Source of the DNA: Lunularia cruciata
Lineage: Eukaryota > Streptophyta > Marchantiopsida > Lunulariales > Lunulariaceae
NCBI GenBank assembly: GCA_948567375.1
Contig: OX419762.1
Coordinates: 32,369,465 to 32,433,464, forward strand
Length of the DNA stretch: 64,000 bases
Reading direction: 5' to 3'
Below the pieces are notes generated by a model. It was not told the origin of the DNA. It worked only from the letters and a program-made list of their open reading frames with translations, and ran no database searches. The stretch's first letter is position 1. Each line of letters opens with the position of its first letter. Below are positions 1 to 11,949 of the stretch, in pieces. The position numbers were made by a program, and so were the translations under genes.

Positions 1-51
1 TTTGATTTCTTAACTATTTTCTTATAACTATGGCAGTCTTTTTCTTCCATC

Positions 52-1880
52 TTGTCTCCCTATCAATTTGCCATGGCTACTCTAGAGGGTTGTGAGATGG
101 TGATTGTGGGCATTTATGCATCCTTGGACATTCATCTAGATTGGGTAGTGGTGCAAGTTGATGTCTCCAATGCCTTCAATACCATCTCTTGTCTAGCATT
201 ATTCCATGCTCTTTGCTCAGCTAGCAACCAAATCCCCCCCTTGATCCAATTTGTCCATGTTTTTATGGGATTGAGACACCTTTATTGTACAACCATCATA
301 CCGCTCTATGCAATTTCTTATAGTTGACATTTGTAGAGGGTACACAATAGGGCCTTGGGGGACCTCTCTTTTCCATAGCACACTACACTACTTTATGACA
401 TGTGGTAGTAGCTTTTGAGTCTTGTCTTTTCTCTTCAATCTCAGACAACACTCATATTGTGAGCCCTTTAGAGAATGTTGTTAGGGTAGTGTATGCTTTC
501 ACACACAACTTAGAGGCCTTGGGTTTACAAGTCCAAACTTGCAAATATATAGTTTGGAGCCTACGTATGAGGCCATCACTCCCTCTAACTTCTCACCAAG
601 ATTCGATATCCTCTAGGTGGGTTGAGAGTTTGGGCTCTCCTTTGGGACAAGACAATTTTTGTAGTTCATTCTTATCAGACACCTTAGTACAACCATAGCC
701 CATGCTCACCTCCTCCTCCAATTGAGGAATACCCAAGTGGTGTATTCCATTCTTAGTAGGTGTTACCTTTCCAAGGCCTCATATTTGGCATGGACTTTTT
801 GGCCTATAGATGCACTATTGCCACAATTGTGGATTTTTTACAGTACTATCCGCCATAGTTGCCCTATTCTATTAGGGATAGGCATGCTCCTACATCTATC
901 AGATGAGTTGTGTTGGCAAGAAATATCTCTTCCTATAATCATAGGCTGATGTGGCCTCATAGGGCAAGCAGTCACAACACTAGTAGCATATCTCAGAGCA
1001 TGAGTTCTAGTGGTCTCTCATTTAGGAGACAAGTTCTTATATGAGGATCATTCTTTTCTATTGGGACCTATCATGATAGTGGATTTCAAGCACTTGCGCC
1101 TTCTAGGTATTTCTTTGGTTGGCTTGCAACTTGTTGCCAAGCCCGGCATGTAGATCACTCCCTGAGTTTGCTGACTTTGTCTCTCTAGACTCCAAGAAGC
1201 TCCAGGCAGGTTTTAGTGAGTGTATGCATACTCACACACTTACTAGCATCCTCACTGATGTGCCTCTACCCAACATAGTTAGGATTCTATCTTGTCGTGA
1301 AAAAGGCTTTGGAGCTTGGCTCCAAGCTTCTCCCTTGATTGATGACTTTTGGTTTACTTTTGAGGAGTTTACCACAACACTCCAATTGAGGTTGGGTCTC
1401 CCATATCTAGCTTTTATAGAGGCATCCGGATGATTGTGCACGTGGTGCCCCATATGACACATAGGGGATACACTTTTTATTGTGTGAAATGGGATGAGAG
1501 ACCACTAGAGTCCATGATGCAATTGATGATACCATGGATTAGATCTTATGCCCTACATGGGCCTAGGTTTAGATTGAGCAATAGTTGGACCCACCAAGAC
1601 CATCTATCCATTGGGTGCAAGTGGATGTTGTTACTATCATGGACGGTTGTTGCACCTTGCATGATGTGGTGGTGGTTGCAAACCCCATACAAGTAGAGTC
1701 ACTGGTATGGGCAGGGGTACAGGCGGGAGCAGAAATAACCATTTGCCTCTACGGGTAAGGAGGACCACTACATGCCCTACCTATCCTCAAACACCTTTGT
1801 CCCCTTGGTCATTGAGATTTTTGGGCACGTTCACCACCACTTTGATAGCCTCCTCAAGGAGGCAGCACAAGGTCCTTGGA
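52..1880 (+). pseudogene. decayed non-LTR (LINE-type) reverse transcriptase, C-terminal part
   Basis: Several plus-strand frames in series read as the second half of a non-LTR reverse transcriptase. Around 150-200 is VDVSNAFN, the usual Asp-containing palm motif of LINE RTs. Around 330-360 is a remnant of the GTxQGxxLGGPLF block. At about 437-448 the catalytic [FY]ADD position reads ISDN, so the second aspartate is lost. The segment at 480-580 matches the LGLxVQxxKCxxWS block. Downstream, 1119-1433 and 1430-1880 carry the conserved tail seen in some plant and moss LINE-like ORFs (AWLxxxP, LRLGLP, then FVPLxIEIFG near 1797). Stops and frame changes occur every 200-300 bp, so it is dead. The N-terminal endonuclease and a poly-A end are not visible. 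Family assignment is from motif memory. Confidence 0.7.
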
Positions 1881-2268
1881 GAGGAGAGGGGCACTGGGTA
1901 CCTCCCCAGCCATGCTTACTTCCTACTATTGACAGCACGTATTTGTCACCTTACACCTTACAACGTGCTCAGGCTTTGAGTCTTCACCAACACAGCTTGA
2001 GTAGAAACGTCCAGCACAGCTAGGGTCCTCCACTCAATTTCCAAACACGCCTTTGGAGGACCTCTACCACACAATTCAGGAGTAGACTTTGCTTGGCTTC
2101 CCTCTCTTTTGCTTCATTGGGAGCTTGTTTTTAGCGCACTTTTCCAAGAGTGCCTTTGGGCCTTGTATATGTTCCTTTCTTTCTTGCTTGGGACTGGTGT
2201 GCCTCGTTCTCTTTTTCCTCCTTGCACTTGGTTGTGCTTACTTGTATTGCTTTCCCATTTTGTTGGGG

Positions 2269-2271
<3 letters not shown>

Positions 2272-2300
<29 letters not shown>
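2272..2300. repeat. (TA)n microsatellite
   Basis: Uninterrupted TA dinucleotides. It lies about 390 bp after the last recognisable LINE coding sequence. Confidence 0.95.
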
Positions 2301-3646
2301 AGAGTAGGTGAAATTTGACCACAATCCATTTGCTAACTATAACACGAGGGGGTTTTAATCATTGTGTTAATAACTAAACTTGGTTTATAGGCAAACGATG
2401 TATATCCCATAGAAGGTAAATATATCAAACTCTGTTACTAGATGAACAGGAGAGGTGATTGATCATATCTGAAAACCTTACTTGAAGAGAGCCTCCGCAG
2501 AATGGTCAAAAGCTATTACGTGTTATGGAATCTTCAGTGAATTGATCACCACATAAAGTGTGGGACCTTCGGTTAAGCCTTATGAACAAGTGGAAAAGTA
2601 GTGATACTATTGGGGTCTAGCCCCATTTTACTTCTTGTGTTTTATTCTTGTACGGGCTTGATGGGGCCTCCTCATCGTTCTTGTTATCCTACGGTCGCCT
2701 CTCATTATACTTCCAAATCTACGCATAACTTATCGACACTACCTATGCTCTAATATGAATCCATGAGATTACGGTAATACTGTAGACTCCACTGATAGTT
2801 AAACATATCAGACAATCACTTCCTACGTGCGTTTTGCTACACGTGGCAAGCAGCAAGTATTAGTAAATATAGCAGGGCCTCTTGAAGAAGAATGATCAGA
2901 TGATATGTTAAATTTTCATATTGTGAATAATACTTTGGATTGGCCACCCGTTTCCTCAAAATGATGGTGAAGCATAATTGTTGAATCATTTTGATTACAA
3001 ATGGCAGTATTGTCAGCGTTACAGGAAATATACCTTTATTTTAGACAGCAATATCTTTTAAGAATCTTGAAAGTCAAGCATTGACAAACTGCTACAAACG
3101 GGATCTTATGCCAGTTTCATCCAACTCGTGTCTTTCTTTCATGTAGATATGTCAACGTGATCTTCGGATGCCAACAAATTAGTGGGAATCTTGAGGTAAT
3201 ATGGAACCATGTGGTTCAATTATCGTCTCACAAAAGAAAAGTTTATATACTCCACCAAAATATGTGGGTGGAATCTTAGATAGTTTGGTGATATTCTGAT
3301 AGATTTGGGTACCTTAGGAAGAATTGCATTTTAAATATCAGTCACTGTCACCATATTGCGGAACAGTTACCTTCTTCGAATAATAAGACTCGAAAACTGA
3401 ACAAACAGGAACCAGATGCGTATCACTTTGATGCTCGAAGTAATCTTTGACAATTATAAAGAACAATACACCGATTGAAGTACAAGGTAGCATTAATTCA
3501 TGTAGATCCTCTGATCCTCCTCTGAGCCAACAAAATTTTATCGAGTACTGTTTGTATTTAACTTCCAGATTTCTTGAAACAAGATCCTGGTTACCATGTC
3601 CATTACTTGTATCTAATAACTAATAATACCTGTATCTTATATATTC

Positions 3647-3652
<6 letters not shown>
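2301..3652. other. no gene or element recognised
   Basis: AT-rich sequence with no ORF above 60 codons that looks real, no LTR-like ends and no similarity to the other families in this window. It may be old intergenic DNA. Confidence 0.5.
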
Positions 3653-3680
<28 letters not shown>

Positions 3681-3704
3681 TCATATTCTATTCTATTCTA
3701 TTCT
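3653..3704. repeat. (AT)n microsatellite followed by TTCTA pentamers
   Basis: About 28 bp of alternating AT runs into three or four copies of an ATTCT-type pentamer. Confidence 0.9.
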
Positions 3705-4924
3705 GTCATCTGCAACCGAAAAGAAAGACATTGACACTTTAGTTGAAAGTTAACAGAATACAATCACAATTTTATATATTAGAGGTGCGGAACACTAACT
3801 ATACACCAAGTTGAATCCTTGGAAGGCTTCTCGTCTATGTAGATACTGTCCTCGTTTATACGTTGGGGTCAATATCCTCTGCCGCCTCAAAACGGAGTGG
3901 AGGGACAGAGTAGCGTAATTTGAAGTAACCATAAAGGTCTTCCAACGCAGCTGGCAAATGCAACTGTTGTATCTCGCTAGGATTGCACGTGGAATCAGAT
4001 GGAGGAAATTTGCAGATGGAGGAAATTTGCAGCTGCATGCATATGCTGGTTCTGATCATACGTTCATATGCACAAGTTCTTCCAAAGTTACAGTAGTAGG
4101 CCCTGTCTCTTACATAATCGCATCCTAGATGAACTCATCTTCAAACTGGTGAGTTCACAAGTCAAAGTTTCTACGATTATCATGATTATTCTAACTGTTA
4201 TATTTTATATCTGGATATCTTAAGAGTGGTGGCCTAAAACCTTATATCCTTATTATAAAGATGAGTCCTCTAGATGAATTTTAGACATTCTTTCTAGTAA
4301 TGCGTGCATTGAAGATCTAATCCGGTGGAGAAAATACCGTTTCCTTGGTCGCAAGATCATACTAGGGGGTTATCATATTTTGAAAAAAAGGAATTATCAT
4401 ATTTGGCAAGTTTTTATGCAAAGAAAATGGGAGCTTGTCGAGAGACACCCTCTATGTCTTTGATTGGCAGACACATGTGATATTATGTTGTTTATGGTCT
4501 TAATCAAGAATTCATACAGGTGTCAAATATATATATAACTAAGCCATTTCTTCTCTTTAACTTCTTCCCATGCTCTTCTTGAATAGTACTCTCTCTAACT
4601 TCTTCCAAACTCTTCTGGAATTGTCCGCACCTCTTTGTAATCTATTGCACTCTATTATAAAGAGCTTTACTTGCATTGGGCAATAAAGAATAATAGACAT
4701 TATATTCAACATGTTCATTCAATCATCACCCTAGACCTTATATCCCACTCTTCCAGCTGCATAGGAAGCTATGCAAGCCTTGGCATGCAACAAGGTTATA
4801 GTGTTAAACATCAAAGCTCCAAAAGTCAAAAGGAGGAGAACTGTACAAACTTTGGTTTGTTTGCTATCTCGAAAGGATTTATAAGAATAATCACCCTTAC
4901 CTAACAACTCTTTGCAAACAAAAC
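3705..4924. other. no gene recognised; flank of LTR A1
   Basis: No supported coding sequence. A 17-bp perfect tandem duplication (gatggaggaaatttgca) sits at 3998-4031. The short ORFs at 3856-4059 and 4671-4904 show no recognisable motif and no family resemblance. This is the outer flank of the A1 LTR. Confidence 0.5.
3998..4031. repeat. 17-bp tandem duplication, two perfect copies
   Basis: gatggaggaaatttgca at 3998-4014 is repeated exactly at 4015-4031. Confidence 0.95.
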
Positions 4925-5586
4925 TGTGACAACCCAACAAGTATCACTTTTGCAGTAATCAGTAAGTAAAAATTGTTCCCACAGAGATATGATTCAAAAA
5001 TGGTCAAATGCAAAGTAAAATGTCACACAAAGTTTTTATTGGTTGTGGCTTTAATCTCTCAAGTAGAAACCACACCCAGAAGAGAGTAACAAGCACTATA
5101 TTGCAGTCTTGTCACAAATTAGGAACACCCATAATCACAATACTTCAAATCTTTCCAAACAAACTTGATTTTGATGATTCAGTTTTTCCCAAAGAAGTCC
5201 ACTTTGCTATGAAACAACTTTGCCTTAGAATTGTAATCCACTCCTTCACTAAAGGCACAACTTCATCGATCAACGTTGCTTCGCTTCAATCCAATGCTGT
5301 GCTCACCAATGCAGAATACTAAGAACACTACAATTCCTCTTAGATTTGTCAAGGCATTGATGTGATTGCTATCCACTCAAGATCAAACACAAAAATCAGC
5401 ACTACGGAATCTAACATCCAACAAGCTCACTGATTTGCACTTCAAAATTCTCCAAACACTCACAAACACACACAAAGGATTGATACTTCGAAATTAAGCT
5501 GAAACAACAAGCACTGAGTAACAACACTTTGCTTTACTCAACTTCAGAAATATGAATATTGAACAACAACAAATTGCAAATGCTTC

Positions 5587-5595
5587 CTTTAAATA
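5587..5595 (-). promoter_or_regulatory. TATA-like box of LTR A1
   Basis: CTTTAAATA on the plus strand (TATTTAAAG in sense). The same motif is kept at 11818-11826 (A2), 20016-20024 (A3) and 60737-60745 (A5), always downstream of the ORF and about 650-670 bp before the LTR end. Confidence 0.6.
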
Positions 5596-5711
5596 AGCAG
5601 AGCACTTGAAAATTACTAACTAAAATACTATTCCCTAACAATCTCCAAGTCCAAAATGGCAACCCACTCTTCATATTTGTCAATTCAGATCTCAAATTTG
5701 TTATGAATTTG

Positions 5712-5935
5712 ATCCAATTTCTACCTCTTCTTGGTCCTCTACACCCAATGTAACTTCCTTTGTATCTTGTACTTTAGACTTATTTACTACTACCAATTCT
5801 TCATCTGTTTCTATAATCTCTTCATCCAATTTCTACCTCTTCTTGGTCCTCTACACCCGATGTAACTTCCTTTGTATCTTGTACTTTAGACTTATTTACT
5901 ACTACCAATTCTTCTTCTATTTCTATAATCTCTTC
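5712..5935. repeat. 112-bp tandem duplication inside the A1 ORF
   Basis: The segment starting atccaatttctacctc at 5712 is repeated from 5824 with only a few differences. The 112-bp period is not a multiple of three, so it shifts the frame at the ORF end. Confidence 0.9.
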
Positions 5936-6873
5936 AGTATGAACTGAAATTGAGGTCATGGGTAGTCTATGTACATCTCTATTCTCTAATCCAACATCTC
6001 TTAATGTCTTTAGCAACTCACCCAAAGACACTTGCACTCCTACTTCTACTACTTTGCCTCTAGCTCTTACCTTCAATTACCTACAAAGTTCATCTACTTC
6101 TGATTTGACTAAATCTAGTCTGAGATAGATGTTATCTCCTACTTCTAACATCTTTTGATCCATTCTCTCTCTCAAGCAAATCAATAATTTATTCATGTCT
6201 GTGTCCTTTTCCTTTCTCTTCCTCATCTCTTGCACTAACAATTTCAACTCATGCAATCTTAGTTCTTCTACTTTGACTTTTTCTTCCATCTTCAACATCA
6301 CTTTGAACTTCTCAACCACTTTTCCTACCTGCTCCAATGTATGGTCTTGAGTTTGCTCCACATAAAAATCTTCATAATACATCTTCAGTGCATCTTCAAA
6401 CTTTACTTTCAATGCTACCTTCTCCTCCATATATTGTGCAAGTTGGGCTTCTATGTTGATGACAAGTCTTTGCAATCTCTCTTCTTCTCTATTCTTCCTT
6501 GCTAACTCACATTGCTAGGCTTGATCCTTCTCTATTGCACATGACTTTAAATTCTCCAATTCTTGTTCCATTATTGTTGCAATTGCTTTTGAGTGTATGG
6601 CTTCAATACAAGCTTCATCAAATTCTCCTTTCAACTTCTCAAAAGATGTCTTTTTCTTACTCAGTTCTCTAGCTTGATTTTCAAGCTCACCTCCTTGCGT
6701 CCAAAAGCATTTTGCAAGTTCTTGAGCCTCTTCTGCCAAAGTACTACATCAACCCAAAGTTTCTTGGCTTGCTTCTCTTCCGGGTTAACTTCTCCTTCAA
6801 CTTCACTATCTCATCAATCAGATACTTCACTTTGTGCAGTTCATCTTTTACTTCCAGATGATCTTTCTTTAGC

Positions 6874-6907
6874 TCCTTCTTCTTCTTCTTTTTCTTCTTC
6901 TTCTTCA
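6874..6907. repeat. (CTT)n microsatellite coding a lysine run
   Basis: Nearly pure CTT trinucleotides; read on the minus strand as AAG codons, they give a run of lysines in the A1 coiled-coil protein. Confidence 0.9.
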
Positions 6908-7726
6908 GCTTTAACAGTAATGAAATGACAATTTGTGACAAGTATGCTACTCTACTAAAATCTTCTATGTCTTCTTGGTCTTTATACTCTACTTTCATTG
7001 GTGCCTCTTCAATAGGTCCCTTACCCCAAAGTCTTAATCTTCTCACCTTCAGAGTAACCTCTTCCGAGCTCTCTTCTTCATCTTTACTTGCTTGGCTTGG
7101 TCTTGCAATTGTAGATTGCAGATTCTTCTTTGTTCTTGTTCCTCACTGGAATACTACCTTGCCTCTTCTTCTTAGTGCTCTTCTATCTCAACCGCAGGCA
7201 ACTCCAAACAAGGAATATCTCCTCCTTCCATCCAGTCAATTGCCGCATGGAACTCTCAATCTTCCTCCTCAGCCACTTCTTCCACCTACTGCTGAAATTT
7301 GGGTTCTCCCTCACTCTTGCTGCTTGATTCCTCACTCTACAAAGTGAGTTTTGATTCTTCTTCTTTGCTTGAATTTTCTGACTTGTACTCACCTTTTTCT
7401 TCCAACTCTTCTCCCAACGACGGGTCTTGCAAGACTACTTCGTTCACTACAATGGCATGAAGTTATGTGGAAGCAATTTTTCTCTCCAATTCTAGATCAT
7501 TTTCCTTGTTTGCTGGTGAAAGCACTTCACCCAATTCACCGGTTGTCCTACAAACATTTGATGGAAAAATACCGCATGGTGCTTCATTATGTAAGTGGTT
7601 TGCTCTGGCTTGAAGATTGCCATCATCATCATCATGATGCTTTGCATTATTGGGTCTCAATATGTATCCACTTTGTAATCCTTCTTTGTATGAGGACTTC
7701 TAGGAATGGCTCCTACAAGATTCTAC

Positions 7727-8640
7727 TATGGGAATGGTTGCAAAAATGGCTCATTTTGAGAATGTATCCTATAAGAAGTTGTGATAATAGATCCTATGTG
7801 TGGGAATTTGTGAACTATTGTGTATTAATTAATACTAGATAATCTATTATTAAATATAAGATCAATTTGCACCACACATTCTAGAACTAGATAAGGGATT
7901 ACAAGTGCAAGGGTATATATTCTTCTACAATCAAGAGATCCAACTAATAAAATCTATCACCCAATATTCTTCTACAATCAAGACATCCAACTCATGAAAT
8001 CTATCACCCAATTTTCCTCTCAAATCTGCATTAGTGAAGCCTTCTAAAATAACATTTGTGTGCTTGAAGCAAAGTCCCTTGTCAAAGGTACCTTTCAAGT
8101 AGCATAACAACCATTTTTATTGCTTCTCAATGCTCTCTTCTTGGGTTTAATAAGAATTTGCTACAAATTCCATTGCATGAGCAATTTTTGGCCTAGTGCA
8201 TACCGTTACATAAATCAAGATTTCAACTATTGATGCATAAATAACTCTAATCATGTACTCTTTATCTAAATTTGTTCTTTGTGATTGCTAGTTAAAGAGT
8301 TTGTAGGACTTCCAAATGGAGTGGTTTCAATTGTAGCATTTTGTAGACCAAATTTGCCCATCAACTTCTTGATATACTTCTCTTGAGACAAATTCAAAAT
8401 ACTTGCACATCTATCTTTGGTAGTTCTTATTCCAAGTATCTATTGTGAATGACCTAGATCTTTCATTTTAAATACATCAAACAATTGGAGCTTTAGCTTG
8501 TTGATTCCTTCATGTTTGATCCAACAACAAACATATCATCAACTTAAAGTATCAAGCTGATTTATGAACCAACAAATGACTTAATGTAGCAACAATGATC
8601 TATATTGCATCTATTGTAACCATTTTTGGTCATATAGCCA
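7727..8640 (-). pseudogene. Ty1/copia reverse transcriptase fragment
   Basis: The minus strand reads as the C-terminal half of a copia RT. The order is a degraded YVDDM near 8550, then KLKLQLFDVFKMKDLGxSQxILGI, then SQEKYIKKLMGKFG, TPFGSP, and the start of the RNase H linker (ADLRGKLGDR near 8030-8000). Stops and frame changes are frequent. A 47-bp tandem duplication (7920-8013) lies in it. The sequence at 7727-7910 has no clear copia motif and may be LTR remnant or filler. Both flanking elements cut it off. Confidence 0.7.
7920..8013. repeat. 47-bp tandem duplication
   Basis: tcttctacaatcaagagatc at 7921 recurs at 7968 as tcttctacaatcaagacatc, and the remaining 27 bases also repeat with few differences. 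Confidence 0.85.
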
Positions 8641-8666
8641 TCAAATATTTAGTACAACTATATTTA

Positions 8667-8697
8667 GTTCTTTATCTTTTCAATAAAGATAAAGAAC
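8667..8697. repeat. 13-bp perfect inverted repeat
   Basis: GTTCTTTATCTTT (8667-8679) and its exact complement (8685-8697) are separated by 5 bases. The sequence marks the border between the copia fragment and the family D fragment. Confidence 0.85.
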
Positions 8698-8699
8698 AC

Positions 8700-9850
8700 T
8701 CTTCCCAAGATGGGCCTTGAAGACTTTGATCTTTGGAAGACCTTGTCCTCATCTTTCAAAGATAAAGATAATATTCAAAAGAGTGGGAAAAATCTTTAGT
8801 CAAGAAGGATGGTGGTTCACGAATTTCACGAACATGCAAAGATTGCCACCAAGATGATTCACACAAGTGGAGAATGATGGGGGATTTAAGACCATTACAA
8901 TTGAAGACCATTACAAGCAAGGATAGAGGAAGTTCTTATTAACTCAACATTTTTGTAGAAAGAGTGTTTTTGCAATTCTTCAGCCTTCCACTATTCATAA
9001 GTTTTGATTCTTGCATAAAGAGAAATGGAGTGCAGAATAGGAGAAGAGCAAGTGGATAGCAAAATCTAAACAATAATTATCTATTTGGTATGTTTCTTTG
9101 AAAGAAGTTGAAGAAGAGAACCATTTGGGGAAGAGTCAATTTGAGACTCTTCAAAAGACAACAAAAGATCTTTAGAAGGTGGTAGCCAAAGAGATGGAAA
9201 AATCCAAGGAGCATATCCTACAATTCAAAGCAGAATTGAGGCAATTGATGACTGACAAAGCATTGGTGGCCATCATGAAGGCAAGTTATGAGGAAGTAGC
9301 AACTGCATACAAGAGAGAGTTCATTCTTTGTATTACCAATACCAAGAAGCAATGAAGGATATGTAGGACAAGCTAAAGGTGATGCATCAAGAACTCATCA
9401 ACATTACAATTTGCTTGAATGCAAAGAAGCACAAGAAGCTTTAGCTCTTGGGAGTAGTAACTACTCTTGCACTAACCAAGGTTCTTCAAGATGGTGAAAT
9501 GATGGTACAAATAATTTTGAAGGGGTTGAAGGAGGAGAAATGTCAAAATATTATCAAACAAGTATGTGCTACCATGTTGTAGATATGGAAGACATTGTGG
9601 ACACCAATATTCATCTTCACAAAGTGCATAATCATGGAGCCACTTGAAGATCAAATATTGGAGCAGATTTCACTAGGACTTAGAACTAGAATAGATAAAA
9701 AATTTAGGGAGCTAAGGAAGAGCTTGCGGATGACCTTGTAGAGTCTCCATAGCCAAAGGAGAAATTCAAGGAGGCATTGGACTCAATAGATAGTGAGGAA
9801 GCACAATGATCCAACTATACTCTCTACATACCCTAGGGCTATAGACCCAA
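8700..9850 (+). pseudogene. family D LTR-proximal coiled-coil ORF, copy D1 (fragment)
   Basis: This plus-strand segment matches 50640-51610 over about 800 bp: QFETLQKT, then EVATAYKREFILCI, then LEDQxLEQI, then KTRIDxKFxELKxSLRM. The protein would be charged and heptad-rich, like the ORFs of A and E. At least ten stops or frame changes interrupt this copy. It is cut at about 9950, where chromovirus C' begins without its 5' part. It may be the 5' LTR portion of the D element whose pol lies at 21184-28732, but that link is inference. Confidence 0.6.
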
Positions 9851-9964
9851 TAATGGCTATCATTGACTGTTAGGTATTTCTTATCAATGCTTATTTTTTA
9901 AGTTTCTTTGTTGTATTTTTGAACATATGAAACTACTTAAGCGCAACATTTGAAGTGTTGTGTT

Positions 9965-10560
9965 GTTCACTATACTAGTGGTGAATAAAGTGAAAGTGCT
10001 TCAACTAGGACATCCCATTTCCAAATGTCCAACTAGGAATGAACAACCTCAACCCATTGCCCAAATAGAGTTCTTGGAACATGAGGATCAAGGAACAAAT
10101 CTTGATAGGAGATATCTAGCCACTTATTGGGAACTTGATTTGTTCTAGCATGATCAAAGGCTCAATCTATGCAAGTTTGATACACTTGCAATGTATGATA
10201 TTTGATCATTACTATAATATTTTGGTTGATTATGAGAGTTTTAAGAATTGAATGTCTATGCAATTAGCAAAGGAATTATGTATTCCTATCAAGGTAATAT
10301 TTGGTAGCAGATTGATGATGGCAGATGGTAGAAAAGGGTTTTGCATGCTGTACCTCACATTCTATTACATTCAAGATTGGGAAGGAGTATTTTGAGTGTG
10401 TGTGAAGTTTGTAGTAGTTCTGTTACACTATGATGTCATTCTAGGTCTATTTTGGCTTGAACAGAATAAGGTTCAGTTGATTGGACTTGACAAGAAATTA
10501 AAATACACCAATGTTATAATTACTAATTAGATTTTGTTGGCACCTCTAAGTAAGACACTT
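9965..10560 (+). pseudogene. C' gag end and aspartic protease remnant
   Basis: Begins in the gag zinc-knuckle tail (LGHPISKCP, compare VGHRIVECP in C). The protease follows: ILVDYESFKN at about 10217-10245 stands where C has ILVDSGSSEN, so the catalytic Asp-Ser-Gly triad is Asp-Tyr-Glu here. Next come AKELCIPIK, LMMADGRKGF and YDVILGLFWLEQNKVQ. Stops separate these blocks. The C copy at 26397-26789 served as the guide for this reading. Confidence 0.7.
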
Positions 10561-10689
10561 AAGAATAGTCAATCCCAAGATGAGAATTTTGTTAGAAAAG
10601 TAACTATAAAGTAAGTTTTGGAAAGATATATTCTTATTATTGCTATTTGGATCAAGCCAATTGCACAATGAGAATCTGACAAGTGTAAC

Positions 10690-11159
10690 CAACCTCAACA
10701 AGCAATGGTATATCAGATCGTATAAGAGTTTTTTGATATGCTTTTGGATGATCTTCCAAAAGGATTACCTTTTGATTGAGGTATGCTCTTCAAGATCAAA
10801 CTATTGGTAGGTAGTAATCCTATGAGTAGACCAATCTATAGGCTCTCATAAAAGGAGTTAGAAGAGCTTTGAACAACACTGACCAAGTTGTTGAAGAAGG
10901 ATTTCATACAACATAGTATATCTCCTTGGGGAGCACCAATACTTGTTGTACCAAAGAAGGATAGAGGACTTTGATTATGTGTTGACTATCGTGGCCATAA
11001 TAAACAAACCGTGAAGAATACATATCCCTTGCCTTGGAATTTATGACTTGTTGGATCAATTGCATGGAGCAAAACATTTCTCCAAGTTGGATCTTCAAAA
11101 TAGTATTGGAAGATTCCTATTGATAAGGAGGATGTGAAAAAGATTACCTTTTGCACAAG
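10690..11159 (+). pseudogene. C' reverse transcriptase, N-terminal part
   Basis: Reads [10 protein letters not shown], then MSRPIYRLS, EELxTTLTKLLKKDFIQHS, SPWGAPILVVPKKD and CVDYRGHNKQT, the fingers and palm entry of a Ty3/gypsy RT. Several sense codons have become stops. It breaks after ITFCTR at 11159, exactly where A2 is inserted, and continues at 15262. Confidence 0.8.
11155..11159. repeat. A2 target-site duplication (left)
   Basis: ACAAG at 11155-11159 recurs at 15262-15266. Removing A2 and one copy restores a continuous RT reading (about FCTRYGYFE), which matches FRTRYRHFE in C. Confidence 0.85.
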
Positions 11160-11817
11160 AGTGACAACCCAACAAGTATCACTTTTGCGGTAATAAGTAA
11201 GTAACAGTTTGTTTCCATAGAGATACGAGTAAAAAATGGTCAAATACAAAGTAAAATGTCACAAAAAATTCTTCTTGGTTGTGTCTTTAATATCTCAAGT
11301 AGAAACCACACCCAAAAAAGAGTAGCAAGCCCTCAATTTTCAATCTTGGTACAAATCACAACACTTATAATCACAATTCATCAATATCTTCCAAATCAAT
11401 CTTGATTGTGATGATTCAATTCTTCTTGAAGAAGGCTACTTCACTACAAAACAACTTTGCCTTGGAATTGCATTCCACCCCTCCATTGAAGGCACAACTT
11501 CCTCAATCAAAATTGCTTTGCATCAATCCAACACTATGCTCACAAATGTAGAATACTACCAACACAACCAACACTACAATTCCTTTGAGATCTGTCAAAG
11601 CATTGCTTTGATTGCTATCCACTCAAGATCAAGCACACAAAATAGAATTAGCACTACAGAATCCAACATCCAACAAGCTCACTAACTTTCACTTCAAATT
11701 TCTCCACACAAGATTGATACTTGGAATTAAACTAAAATGATAAGCATTGAGTTACAACACTTTGCTTTACTCAACTTCAGATATGAATACTAAACAACAA
11801 AATAATGCAAATACCTC

Positions 11818-11826
11818 CTTTAAATA
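11818..11826 (-). promoter_or_regulatory. TATA-like box of LTR A2
   Basis: TATTTAAAG in sense, in the same place as in A1, A3 and A5. Confidence 0.6.
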
Positions 11827-11949
11827 GGTAGAGCACTAGACAATTACCTAAGAAAATACTATTCTATAACAACTTTACCAACCTGTAGATCCAAAATGGC
11901 AAACCATCTCTTCATATCTACCTCTTCATATCTCAAAATTGTTACTAGT

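Larger units (their letters stand above)
4925..7725 (-). mobile_element. family A LTR, copy A1, 5'-truncated
   Basis: On the minus strand the copy ends in GGGTTGTCACA at 4925, the same end as A2, A3 and A5. Going upstream it contains the conserved R-U5 stretch (4925-5580), the TATA-like TATTTAAAG (5587-5595) and then the coiled-coil ORF (5700-7725). The start seen in A2-A5 (TGTGGTACCCAC) is missing. Similarity fades near 7725, where unrelated sequence and a copia fragment begin. No primer-binding site follows the 3' end at 4924, so it is either a truncated solo LTR or the 3' LTR of a lost element. Confidence 0.75.
5700..7725 (-). pseudogene. LTR-embedded ORF of family A (copy A1), coiled-coil protein
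   Basis: Minus-strand remnant of the large ORF found in every long A copy. Near 7680-7480 is the globular part: YKVDTY, FKPEQTTYIMKH, FFHQMF, NWVKCFHQ. An acidic and lysine-rich stretch follows, then long heptad-rich sequence (7046-6744, 6739-6515, 6475-6077). The C-terminus (6076-5700) carries the shared VQVSLGELLKTL block and an acidic tail ending VEIG. Several stops and frame changes break it. A CTT repeat at 6874-6907 has expanded a lysine run, and a 112-bp duplication hits the C-terminus. The function is unknown; the coiled coil suggests self-association, which is inference. Confidence 0.7.

Noticed and set aside
2089-2329. Short overlapping frames on both strands at 2089-2329, hydrophobic on the plus strand
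   Set aside because: They run into a TA microsatellite and have no motif or conservation.
6593-7842. Plus-strand open frames rich in Ser, Leu and Phe at 6593-7842
   Set aside because: They are antisense of the minus-strand A1 coiled-coil ORF; serine/leucine-rich shadows are typical opposite Glu/Lys-rich coding.
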